Both the position numbers and the translations under genes were made by a program. Positions 1 to 7,206 of a stretch of DNA of 64,000 nucleotides are shown piece by piece (position 1 is the stretch's first letter; each line of letters begins with the position of its first letter). The stretch is from positions 744,001 to 808,000 of the forward strand of contig NZ_CP045652.1 in the NCBI RefSeq assembly GCF_009557615.1, given 5' to 3'. Source of the DNA: Sphingobacteruim zhuxiongii (GTDB taxonomy: Bacteria > Bacteroidota > Bacteroidia > Sphingobacteriales > Sphingobacteriaceae). The notes under the pieces are model-generated. The model ran no database searches and was not told the DNA's origin. It saw nothing but the letters and a program-made list of their open reading frames with translations.

Positions 1-63
1 AATCGTTAAAACATTTTTGAATTATTGCTGTTCTAAAGAGATATAAACATATATATAATCATT

Positions 64-606
64 ATGGCAACTACAACGAAAACCAAAACACCAGAAACAA
101 AAATAAAGGCAAAAGCTGATGCCGCTAAAGATTTACAAGATTTATTCGAAGATGGAATGAAAGATATCTATTGGGCAGAGAAAGAGCTTGTAAAAGCGTT
201 GCCTAAGATGGAAAAAAATGCATCTTCTAAAGAATTAAAATCAGCTATTGCATCCCATCTAAACGAAACGAAAGAACACGTCGCTAGATTAGAAAAAGCC
301 TTCGAATCAATTGGGGTTAAAGCAGAAGCTGTTAAATGTGATGCAATGGCTGGTTTATTAGAAGAAGGCGAAGGAATTATGGAAGAAACCGAAGTTGGTT
401 CTGTACGAGACGCTGGAATTATAGCGGCGTCGCAAAAGGTCGAACATTATGAAATTGCTACTTATGGTACTTTGGCAGCTTTCGCAAAGGTATTAGGTCA
501 TAAGGAAGCTTTGAAATTACTTTTGTCTACCTTAGATGAAGAAAAGACTTGCGACGAAAAGTTAACATCTATTGCTGATACAAACTTAAATTCCAAGGCT
601 GAATAA
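64..606 (+). CDS. DUF892 (YciE/YciF-like) ferritin-like protein
   Basis: 180 residues, close to the family's usual size plus a Lys/Thr-rich N-terminal tail (residues 1-20). The rest is helical and matches the DUF892 four-helix ferritin-like fold. Helices start near residue 24 (LQDLFEDGMKDIYWAEKEL), 65 (HLNETKEHVARLEKAFE) and 123 (SQKVEHYEIATYG), with the regularly spaced Glu/His residues expected of a di-metal bundle. Members of this family are tied to stress responses, and their exact reaction is not settled. It is a single-gene unit: ATG at 64 after an AT-rich leader, and a hairpin terminator 20 bases past the stop. It lies just outside the phage-like block and is probably a host gene, though it could be phage cargo. 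Confidence 0.85.
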   Translation: MATTTKTKTPETKIKAKADAAKDLQDLFEDGMKDIYWAEKELVKALPKMEKNASSKELKSAIASHLNETKEHVARLEKAFESIGVKAEAVKCDAMAGLLEEGEGIMEETEVGSVRDAGIIAASQKVEHYEIATYGTLAAFAKVLGHKEALKLLLSTLDEEKTCDEKLTSIADTNLNSKAE

Positions 607-627
607 ATATTATGCATCGTTGCGGAA

Positions 628-657
628 AAGGTTAGTAATTTACTAGCCTTTTTTTTA
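628..657 (+). terminator. Rho-independent terminator of the DUF892 gene
   Basis: AAGGTTAGTAA pairs with TTTACTAGCCTT (one G-T wobble and one weak position) and is followed by eight T. It lies directly after the DUF892 stop codon. Confidence 0.8.
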
Positions 658-734
658 TTCTTCCTCTCTAATTCTGCAAGATTGAGGAAATGCCTAAACA
701 TATGTTTCAACATATATGTTATGACTTATACCTG

Positions 735-1106
735 TCATACTCGGGATTTTGACCGTTTTTGGTCAAGGTTAGCTAACCTAGATTGTATCTTATCCGCTAA
801 GCTTCTGAAATGCTTATCAGTAGCGTACAAGTCTTTATACTGATTAATCTGATAGATTACAGTGCTATGATCGCGACCGCCGAATATTTGACCGATCTCA
901 AGCAATGACATTGAAGTATTGCGTCTTAGAAAATAGGAGATAAGGCACCTAGCTACTGACAGCTTTCGAAGTCTCGATTTGCTTGCTATTTCTTCCTGTG
1001 TGACGTTTAACAGTTCGCATACAGTGTAGACTATAGGGTCTTGATATCTGTTGGTGAAAGCCATTCTAAATGGACGTTCTAGTCCTGCGTATATAAGTGG
1101 GGTCAT
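735..1106 (-). CDS. Phage protein with a DnaA domain IV-like DNA-binding domain
   Basis: 123 residues. Residues 25-95 resemble domain IV of the replication initiator DnaA (Bac_DnaA_C), including the signature GGRDHSTVIYQI at 76-87, the loop and helix that read the DnaA box. The AAA+ ATPase domain III and domains I-II are absent, so this is a DNA binder and not an initiator. It is the last gene of the minus-strand phage early block, and its ATG overlaps the stop of the small gene 1103-1273 (ATGA), which suggests coupled translation. A role in binding DnaA boxes, either to start phage replication or to interfere with the host oriC, is inference. Confidence 0.8.
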   Translation of the reverse strand: MTPLIYAGLERPFRMAFTNRYQDPIVYTVCELLNVTQEEIASKSRLRKLSVARCLISYFLRRNTSMSLLEIGQIFGGRDHSTVIYQINQYKDLYATDKHFRSLADKIQSRLANLDQKRSKSRV

Positions 1107-1273
1107 CCCTCAAATATTTTAATCTGCTTATTCGGTTTATTTAATCGCTCTTCTGCCTTAATGCCTTCGAGTTTCTTCCTTGCTATGGAGAGTACTTCCA
1201 GCATCTGCTCATTTGATAACCCATTCTCCTGGAGATAGGCTATTATCATATCTGCTTGTTCTTGGATGGTCAT
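1103..1273 (-). CDS. Small phage protein, 56 residues, unknown function
   Basis: An open frame from ATG at 1273 to TGA at 1103, too short for a usual ORF cut-off. It is support by position: it fills exactly the space between the methyltransferase stop (1275) and the DnaA-like gene, and its stop overlaps the next ATG as ATGA. The product is charged and mostly helical (for example EQMLEVLSIARKKLEGIKAE at residues 22-41). No family recognised. Confidence 0.6.
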   Translation of the reverse strand: MTIQEQADMIIAYLQENGLSNEQMLEVLSIARKKLEGIKAEERLNKPNKQIKIFEG

Positions 1274-1274
1274 G

Positions 1275-3068
1275 TTATGCTACCATTTTTAAAAGTACCT
1301 CACCTTGGCATTCAGCCCAAGCACGTACTACATGAGGAACTACACTGTTGCCAATAAATTTCTTTTGATCTGATTGATTTCCGTACAATTTGTAATCCGC
1401 TGGAAACCCCTGAATTAGTTTCAACTCTGAAACTTTCAGCATTCTCATACGGATATCTGATATCCCATACATCGCCATAAATTCCTTGATCTTGACCATG
1501 GTTTCAGAATCATCTTGATAGATTTCAATTCTAACTGACTGATCGATTGAATACTGGATAAAGTATAGTGGAGCTTTGTCTTGACGTGCAATGATTGTTG
1601 GGCAAGGTTGCTCAATATGCATTGTATGACCACCATGTGAAGGATTGTATATAAACCCTTTTGCAGTCATCAATGCATGCTTATCCGATGTTAAAATTGT
1701 GCCTGCTGGCTGATCGATTGACTGATGATTATGTTCGCCTGAATACTGCTTATCTAGCCAATGAGCCTGAACCAAAGAAAATCGATCCTTTGTAGGGATG
1801 GTATCCAATGGATCGTTGATTGATTCACAACCTTTTTCGTTACCGTAGTATTTAGTCAAGAAACAAGGATTGATCAAGTAGTGATGTTTTCGACTTGCCA
1901 AAATTGTTGGTACGGGTTCATCAACCGACTTAGATACACCTTTATAGGAAGATGTTAATACAAATGGTTCAACATTTACCAATGCTTGATTAGCAGCGGT
2001 AGTAATTGTCGCTAACGGACTATTGACTGATGCTATCTTATTCATTGGTCTACCTGAAAAGTACTTAGTAATGAATGAGGTCTGAGCCAAAGCTAGTCTT
2101 CCCTGGCAGGCTATTGTTGGTAATGGACTATCTATTGATTGAGCAGCAACCTTTCCGTGCTGGTTCATAGAGTTGTATTTTACTACAAAAGAAGCTTTAC
2201 CTCCAGCCACTTCTTTGATTAATCCTGCATAAATACGTTTGAGGGAGTTCTCAACCAATGGTTTTTTGCGTCCGAAAATACTTTCGCCTTCATCCTCAAA
2301 ATCCAATAGATCCTTAACTGCATTCCATTTCTTCAAATCGCTTCCAAATAGATTGGTTTTATTTGATCCTGTTTTGGAATGTGTAGGCTCTGGCCAAACA
2401 ATAGGCAATCCATTCTTGGTAAAGCAACCAAACAATCTATTTCGGGAAGTGTAAGCTCCAAAATCAGCTGAATTTAGTTCTCGCCAATCATCACGGTAAC
2501 CGAATGATTTAATATGCTCTCTCCATCGCATCCAATCAATTCCCGATTTCATGCTCAATGGCTTTCCATGTTCATTAAGCGGACCCCATGACATAAACTC
2601 TACCACGTTTTCAATCTGAATGTAATCAGGATTTAGAGCAATAACATATCTGTCCAAGTGGTCTGCTAATGTCCTCGAATCAGCATCCCGAGATTGACCA
2701 CCTTTAGCCTTACTGAAATTCGTGCATTCCAAAGAAGCCCAAAGAACTACTTTTGCGTTGGGGTAAAGCTTTCTGTATGTTTTGACAATTTCTACTAAAG
2801 GATCGAGGTGAAGCGTTCTGATATCCTCCTCGAAGTGGTATACTTCGGGATGGTTTTCCCAGTGACTACGGATTGCTTTGTGATCATGGTTGACACAAGC
2901 TGCAACAATGGCGATTTGATTTCCATCTTTATCCTTTGCTTTTGCAAATCCAGTTGTTGTACCTCCAGCTCCGCAAAATAGATCGACTACTATATAGCGT
3001 ATTGCTTCTGGATTCTTTACTATCTGAGGGACGAATGGTTTATGTTGTAATATGAATGCGTTGATCAT
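1275..3068 (-). CDS. C5 cytosine-specific DNA methyltransferase with six internal repeats
   Basis: 597 residues. Motif I is DLFCGAGG (29-36). The motif IV catalytic cysteine is Cys115 in LECTNFS, with Glu in place of the usual Pro. Motif VI is IENVVEF (152-158), motif VIII SRNRLFG (208-214), and motif IX/X QGFPADY...FIGNSVVP (553-578). It therefore transfers a methyl group from SAM to cytosine C5. The region usually occupied by the target-recognition domain (about 300-505) is built of six units of about 35 residues, each headed by a motif like SIDSPLPTI (starts 311, 347, 381, 416, 450, 484). Its ATG overlaps the upstream gene's stop. No restriction endonuclease partner is adjacent, so it is probably an orphan phage methylase protecting phage DNA (inference). 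Confidence 0.93.
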   Translation of the reverse strand: MINAFILQHKPFVPQIVKNPEAIRYIVVDLFCGAGGTTTGFAKAKDKDGNQIAIVAACVNHDHKAIRSHWENHPEVYHFEEDIRTLHLDPLVEIVKTYRKLYPNAKVVLWASLECTNFSKAKGGQSRDADSRTLADHLDRYVIALNPDYIQIENVVEFMSWGPLNEHGKPLSMKSGIDWMRWREHIKSFGYRDDWRELNSADFGAYTSRNRLFGCFTKNGLPIVWPEPTHSKTGSNKTNLFGSDLKKWNAVKDLLDFEDEGESIFGRKKPLVENSLKRIYAGLIKEVAGGKASFVVKYNSMNQHGKVAAQSIDSPLPTIACQGRLALAQTSFITKYFSGRPMNKIASVNSPLATITTAANQALVNVEPFVLTSSYKGVSKSVDEPVPTILASRKHHYLINPCFLTKYYGNEKGCESINDPLDTIPTKDRFSLVQAHWLDKQYSGEHNHQSIDQPAGTILTSDKHALMTAKGFIYNPSHGGHTMHIEQPCPTIIARQDKAPLYFIQYSIDQSVRIEIYQDDSETMVKIKEFMAMYGISDIRMRMLKVSELKLIQGFPADYKLYGNQSDQKKFIGNSVVPHVVRAWAECQGEVLLKMVA

Positions 3069-3460
3069 CCCTCCACCTCCTTTCCCTCTATAGGTAGAGC
3101 GAGGCGTATCTCGGTCACGTATCTGAATGAGTTGTACTGGTCTAAAACTTTTTCTATGCGTTCAGATACATCTTGAAAATCAATTTCTTTAATAGCATCG
3201 TATATCGTATCTGTATCATCTCCCGTATTGTCCTCGTGATTTACCCAAATATGCTCAGCAATGAGTTCTTTTAGTTCTTCATTTGTTAAGCCACATGGTC
3301 TAAAAGTGTGTTTCCCTGCTAGGTATAACTCACTATCTTTAATATCATCATCCGTAAGTTCTGATAGTTCATGTAAGCTTTGAAATCCGTTGCTTGGATG
3401 TCCGTAAGCAAAATGTGTATAGCCTTGCTCTAAGGCCTCCTTTATCGTTAATCTTTCCAT
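3065..3460 (-). CDS. Hypothetical phage protein
   Basis: 131 residues, acidic, no signal peptide or membrane segment. No family recognised. The N-terminus (LTIKEALEQGYTHFAYGHPSNGFQSL) reads like a short globular phage domain. Translationally coupled to the methyltransferase (ATGA overlap at 3065-3068). Confidence 0.7.
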   Translation of the reverse strand: MERLTIKEALEQGYTHFAYGHPSNGFQSLHELSELTDDDIKDSELYLAGKHTFRPCGLTNEELKELIAEHIWVNHEDNTGDDTDTIYDAIKEIDFQDVSERIEKVLDQYNSFRYVTEIRLALPIEGKEVEG

Positions 3461-3495
3461 TCTTTCTCTCCTTCTTTATGCTGCCGGCTGAGGGG

Positions 3496-4107
3496 CTAGA
3501 CAGCAAGGTTTTTAAGTGATAATTCTTGTTTAATTCTCCATTCAGACCTGATCTCTTCAGGGTTTCTTAAGTCGTCTATATCGACGAAAAGCACGGTGTT
3601 TTTACTGTCAAACATTGGAACGGACTTCTTAGGCTTGTGGACTCGGTTTGGAAGGATTTTCTCGTTCTTTTGGAGCTTAACATGACCTTTTTGCATTACG
3701 CTTTGATCGATTACAACAACGTCCTTTTTCTTTTTAGTTGGCTTAGGCTTGAGCTTTGGCTTCTTTGCTTCTTTGTTGTGTTCCTTCGGCCTTCTAATAG
3801 GCTTCGGCTTGAAAAAGCGAGGTCTTAGCGGATGGTCTTTTGTTACTTCTGAAATTTGACGCTTTCCTATTTTATATTTTGCGGATACTTCACTTAATGA
3901 CATGGTTAATCGGTCGTTAGCTATCTGCTCGTAGGTTTCTTGTTTTGTCAAGACTCCATCCGACGCTCGTTTTAACTCACGCCTAACGACTCTCTTTACC
4001 GTCTCCAAATGAACGGACAGGGTAGTGGCAATAACCTTTTTGCTAACTCCGTCAAAATGCATCTCCATTAACTTTTTTATGATTTCTTTCTTAATTGGTG
4101 CAGCCAT
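3496..4107 (-). CDS. Phage protein with two helix-turn-helix segments and a basic linker
   Basis: 203 residues. Residues 5-40 look like a resolvase-type helix-turn-helix (KKLMEMHFDGVSKKVIATTL, then a recognition helix). Residues 60-90 contain a second possible HTH (SEVSAKYKIGKRQISEV). Residues 95-130 are a Lys/Pro-rich linker (long runs of K/P), which suggests non-specific DNA contact. The C-terminal part (160-203) is of unknown fold. A regulatory or DNA-packaging role would fit, but neither is shown. Confidence 0.65.
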   Translation of the reverse strand: MAAPIKKEIIKKLMEMHFDGVSKKVIATTLSVHLETVKRVVRRELKRASDGVLTKQETYEQIANDRLTMSLSEVSAKYKIGKRQISEVTKDHPLRPRFFKPKPIRRPKEHNKEAKKPKLKPKPTKKKKDVVVIDQSVMQKGHVKLQKNEKILPNRVHKPKKSVPMFDSKNTVLFVDIDDLRNPEEIRSEWRIKQELSLKNLAV

Positions 4108-4118
4108 GATTTTAGGGT

Positions 4119-4376
4119 TTAAGAAGTCCTTATTGCGTATTCCTCAATAGTTTCGAAATCGTGATATAGTGGTTTAGAACAGCAAGGGCAGTATTCCTCG
4201 AAAGTAGGAGGTGTGAGAAAGTCCCCTTTGCAGACTTCTCTTACTTCGGTTCTGTCGTAGTTTATGACCCATCGGCAATTGCTGCAGACTTCTACTCGTT
4301 CCTTTGGGTAGTCACGCTTTATACATTCGATTTCCTCCGTATCGAAGTGATCGGATAGTCTATATTCGGTACTCAT
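4119..4376 (-). CDS. Small zinc-ribbon-like phage protein
   Basis: 85 residues with CSNC at 32-35 and CPCC at 64-67 plus a further Cys at 49, a spacing typical of a zinc ribbon (two CxxC knuckles about 28 residues apart). Function unknown. It sits between the HNH nuclease and the HTH protein in the same orientation. Confidence 0.65.
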   Translation of the reverse strand: MSTEYRLSDHFDTEEIECIKRDYPKERVEVCSNCRWVINYDRTEVREVCKGDFLTPPTFEEYCPCCSKPLYHDFETIEEYAIRTS

Positions 4377-4395
4377 AAGGACTTCTGTTTTTGGG

Positions 4396-4797
4396 TTAAT
4401 TAATCTTGTTTCTACTAAAAGAAAAACCCTCGCGAATAGCGAAGGCTGAATCTTCTGTTATCTTATTGTGGCAGTTCCTGCATAGCGGTAGCCAATATTC
4501 AATCTTGTTAAGGTTTATTCCTCTGGACTTCATGTGATGTACATCGGTAGTCAAGTGAGTGCATCCATTTAATTTTGCTTTGCAGTAGGGGTTATCCTCT
4601 TTGAATTTCTTAGCAAGTTGGTAGTAAATCCTATCTTCTTTTATTCCCTTTTTGGATCGTTTTGGAATAGGCTTCTTTACTTTATTTTTCCGCTTTTGGA
4701 CAACAGTTTTGTTAAAACAAAAAAGGCACATATGCTTACTGAATATGTACCTTTCTTCTTTGCAGGATTCGCAAACCTTTTTCTTTCGCTTAATCAT
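4396..4797 (-). CDS. Phage HNH endonuclease, NinG/Rap-like layout
   Basis: 133 residues. An N-terminal zinc knuckle pair (CESC at 8-11, CLFC near 23-26) is followed by a basic linker, then an HNH fold: C..GC before DVHHMKSRG, then LPLCRNCHNKI, with the C-terminal helix EGFSFSRNK usual in phage HNH proteins. The layout is like lambda NinG (Rap), a structure-specific recombination nuclease, but the assignment beyond HNH is inference. Its ATG overlaps the rusA stop (ATGA), so the two nucleases are made together. Confidence 0.8.
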   Translation of the reverse strand: MIKRKKKVCESCKEERYIFSKHMCLFCFNKTVVQKRKNKVKKPIPKRSKKGIKEDRIYYQLAKKFKEDNPYCKAKLNGCTHLTTDVHHMKSRGINLNKIEYWLPLCRNCHNKITEDSAFAIREGFSFSRNKIN

Positions 4798-5120
4798 GCC
4801 GAATCAATTTTAAACCTAAAATATTCTTCTCCTTTTTTGACCTTGATCTTTTTTACATTCCCCTCGGAAATAAGCTTGTCATTAATACCGTACTTCTTAC
4901 AGATAATGTCCTGTGTAGGTTTAATAGGGTTATCCCAATCCGATAGGGAACTGGATAATCCGAATTCAAAATCTATTCTGTAAGGTGGTGGGGGTAGTGT
5001 TATTTTACTTGGGAGGAGTAGGAGAGTGTGCTTTTCGTATGCTTTGTATTTTGGAGTCTTGAACTTCCTGCCTTGGAAAGCTTCATTGACCGATAGGGGT
5101 TTAATACATATTTTTATCAT
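4794..5120 (-). CDS. rusA: RusA-family Holliday-junction resolvase
   Basis: 108 residues, slightly shorter than E. coli RusA (120). The family's acidic metal site is visible: SDWDNPIKPTQD (Asp61, Asp63, Lys67, Asp71), then GINDKLI (Asp81). RusA dimers cut four-way junctions during recombination and replication. The ATG at 5120 overlaps the stop of the inserted HNH gene as TAATG. The first 17 codons have a second, diverged copy at 5815-5865 (see the remnant entry), so this start may have been supplied by the inserted element. Confidence 0.88.
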   Translation of the reverse strand: MIKICIKPLSVNEAFQGRKFKTPKYKAYEKHTLLLLPSKITLPPPPYRIDFEFGLSSSLSDWDNPIKPTQDIICKKYGINDKLISEGNVKKIKVKKGEEYFRFKIDSA

Positions 5121-5770
5121 TAAACAGGTTTTAATATCTCTTTATCTTCCCAGTTTGATATGAAGGCTCTGTGATGAATTGTTTGCCATTTAATGCCACT
5201 AATTTCAGCCCATTCACCGATAGTTTTGGTTACTCCATCGATTGTAAGGTATCTATTGTTTCTTTGATTTCTAGTCTGTGTTTTTTTTGAAGCCCATCTG
5301 CAATTTTCCTTAAAATATCCTTTTTCATTATTTATTCTGTCTAAAGAAGAATCTTTATTAGGCTTACTTCCCATGTCATTATAGAAGTTGGAAAAAGAGT
5401 TTTTCCAAGAATCACAGATGGTTATTCCTCTACCACCATAATAATCATAAGCTTTATGGTTCGGGTTTAAACATCTTTTCTTCATAGATTGCCAAGTGTT
5501 ATACTCTGATGTTCCATACATCTTATGCTTAGTATTCCGAATAGTAGTGTTTTCTTTAGCTAACTCACGAGAATAGCATCCGCAACTTTTAACATATCCA
5601 TTAATAACTTCTGACATAACTAATATTTTTTCAACACCACAATTGCATAGACACGAAATCATTCTTTTTTTATTTCCTCCTTTAGTGAAAATTGCATCAA
5701 CTTCTTTAATAATGGTTAGGTTGTTGTATTTACCTCCTATGAGATTTTCTAAGTTTATTTTTACAGCCAT
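5120..5770 (-). CDS. Homing-type HNH endonuclease with Cys knuckle and C-terminal HTH
   Basis: 216 residues of a pattern common among free-standing phage homing endonucleases. A GKYNNLTII strand is followed by a Cys-rich knuckle (Cys40, 42, 44 and KSCGC at 61-65). The nuclease core has YNTWQSMKKRC (90-100), YYGGRGITIC (110-119), SLDRINNEKGY (142-152) and NCRWASKKTQ (156-165). A C-terminal NUMOD-like HTH follows (DGVTKTIGEWAEISGI, 178-193). It is AT-richer than its neighbours and breaks the otherwise tightly coupled gene string between 5858-6454 and rusA. A rusA remnant lies upstream and intact rusA downstream, so it is most likely a mobile gene that homed into the 5' end of rusA (inference). 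Confidence 0.82.
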   Translation of the reverse strand: MAVKINLENLIGGKYNNLTIIKEVDAIFTKGGNKKRMISCLCNCGVEKILVMSEVINGYVKSCGCYSRELAKENTTIRNTKHKMYGTSEYNTWQSMKKRCLNPNHKAYDYYGGRGITICDSWKNSFSNFYNDMGSKPNKDSSLDRINNEKGYFKENCRWASKKTQTRNQRNNRYLTIDGVTKTIGEWAEISGIKWQTIHHRAFISNWEDKEILKPV

Positions 5771-5781
5771 TTCGATCTATT

Positions 5782-5865
5782 TTAATAAACAAATATACTA
5801 AAAATTTTAGTAAAACCTTGCCATGCTTCGTTAACTGATAAAGGCTTAATATCAATCCTAATCAT
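5782..5865 (-). pseudogene. rusA 5' remnant upstream of the homing endonuclease
   Basis: From ATG at 5865 the frame reads MIRIDIKPLSVNEAWQG and then runs into unrelated codons and a TAA at 5782. Intact rusA begins MIKICIKPLSVNEAFQG: 14 of 17 residues agree. At the DNA level only about 35 of 51 bases agree, and most third positions differ. The remnant ATG overlaps the end of the upstream gene (stop 5858-5860), the coupling expected of the original rusA start. It is too short to be functional. Confidence 0.85.
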
Positions 5866-6454
5866 GCCCCTTTAAACCATTTATGAGAAAGCGAATATCA
5901 TCATACTGAACATCAGTAAGCGGAGAAACTTGATCTTTCAAAAACGCTAAGTTATTGACACAAAATTTTTTCTTTGACACGGATGTTACTTCTCCTACGA
6001 TAGCGCAGTCTGTTCGGATGCCGATTACTTTATCGCCGAGTTTTAGATCTTCTTCGGGTTTGATACGGTATTCATAGTTTTCACCATCCCATATAGGATT
6101 AGTAGCTTTAGTCCAATCACCAATCCAATTTTTAGGTATCGACTCAATCACCGCTCCATTACTATGAGCTTCTTTAAGTTCAGCGAATTTGTCCTTCACT
6201 TCCTCTCTTGATATGTAAAGCTCAAACAAATCATTTAGCGATCCTTCTTTTGAGTGGTTAGGCGTTGGATCTTCTACTAATGTTAATTGTCCTTGTTGGT
6301 GGACTAAGTGATCGTGGCCATGTGCATGAAAGTCGTAGTACATTTCCTTATCGTAAGGGATGTTATTTTTTCTTGCTCTAGTGATTACCTCATCTAACAT
6401 CTCATGTCCGTAGACTACTACGTGGATGTTATCTATTGTTGTTTTATCTGACAT
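5858..6454 (-). CDS. Hypothetical phage protein
   Basis: 198 residues. The N-terminal third contains a His-rich patch (YDFHAHGHDHLVH, 43-55). The middle has a motif seen in many small phage proteins (WTKATNPIWDGENYEYRIKP, 113-132), and the C-terminus is a small beta-rich segment (LKLGDKVIGIRTDCAIVGEV). The combination is not a family I can name. Its stop region overlaps the former rusA start. Confidence 0.65.
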   Translation of the reverse strand: MSDKTTIDNIHVVVYGHEMLDEVITRARKNNIPYDKEMYYDFHAHGHDHLVHQQGQLTLVEDPTPNHSKEGSLNDLFELYISREEVKDKFAELKEAHSNGAVIESIPKNWIGDWTKATNPIWDGENYEYRIKPEEDLKLGDKVIGIRTDCAIVGEVTSVSKKKFCVNNLAFLKDQVSPLTDVQYDDIRFLINGLKGHD

Positions 6455-6465
6455 AATTAAATTGT

Positions 6466-7206
6466 TTATCTACTAGTGTTAGCAAATTTTCTTTCTAGAA
6501 ATTTATTAAGGTCGAAAACTGTATTTCCTATTTTTATAAATCTCCCAGAGATGTTAGTGATCCCATATCGTGAAAAAAGATTGTCGAATTGTCGAATGCA
6601 TTTTTGCGTAAATATTTCCGATGGAGTAATAACTCTTTCTACTTTTTCAATTTTTGGAACCTTTTTTTCTCCTATAGCTTTTTTAATAGCTGCGATAACA
6701 TCCGGATGATATCCTTCGCCTATTGGGTTTTCCTTGATTTCCTCCCTATGTTTGGCTAATCGTAGCTGTTCAAACTCGTTCATTCTATCCTGCGAGTATT
6801 CTTCCATCTTAGACAGTATTAATTGCCCGTCTACGCTATCGTAAAACTTACCATAGTGTCCTAGCTTCATTTTGTCAAAAAAGAGCTTTAAATCGCCTAA
6901 ATTGAAGTGAGGAAAATATTTAAGAATGTAACTCGATGTTTGGGATATCTGTTCCTTGTTCATTATTTTTCCAACGTTCAGAAATTCAACCAAATCTGAA
7001 ACTAGTTCCTTAACAACCATTTGAGCAATTTCAGGGTCTTGTTTTCTAATTTTAGCTATAGATGGTAGGTTACTCTGGATTACTTGTGATATACTGCGAA
7101 AGTCTATCGGCAAGAGCTTGTCTATTATCGGATCTGAACTCTCGAACTTCCTCAACTCTTTCCTGTCTTGATTGATTTGTTGTATTTGATTGTTTTCCTG
7201 CTGCAT
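6466..7206 (-). CDS. Hypothetical phage protein of the replication block
   Basis: 246 residues, helical, charged, no catalytic motif recognised. The first 46 codons (7070-7206) overlap the 3' end of the upstream gene in another frame. The N-terminus there is Gln/Asn-rich and low in complexity. If the true start were the internal Met near residue 63, the overlap would vanish. Its position after the DUF6291 protein suggests a role in phage replication (inference). Confidence 0.6.
   Translation of the reverse strand: MQQENNQIQQINQDRKELRKFESSDPIIDKLLPIDFRSISQVIQSNLPSIAKIRKQDPEIAQMVVKELVSDLVEFLNVGKIMNKEQISQTSSYILKYFPHFNLGDLKLFFDKMKLGHYGKFYDSVDGQLILSKMEEYSQDRMNEFEQLRLAKHREEIKENPIGEGYHPDVIAAIKKAIGEKKVPKIEKVERVITPSEIFTQKCIRQFDNLFSRYGITNISGRFIKIGNTVFDLNKFLERKFANTSR

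Noticed and set aside
498..713. Minus-strand frame over the DUF892 3' end and its terminator
   Set aside because: It runs through the hairpin terminator and the opposite strand of a real gene and has no family resemblance.
1547..2171. CRISPR-like repeat reading of the methyltransferase repeats
   Set aside because: The repeats are protein-level, about 105 bases apart, not identical in DNA, and inside an open reading frame.
5120..5770. HNH gene as a self-splicing intron or intein
   Set aside because: Intact rusA starts with its own ATG right after it, no splice-type secondary structure was seen, and the product has no intein Cys/Asn termini.
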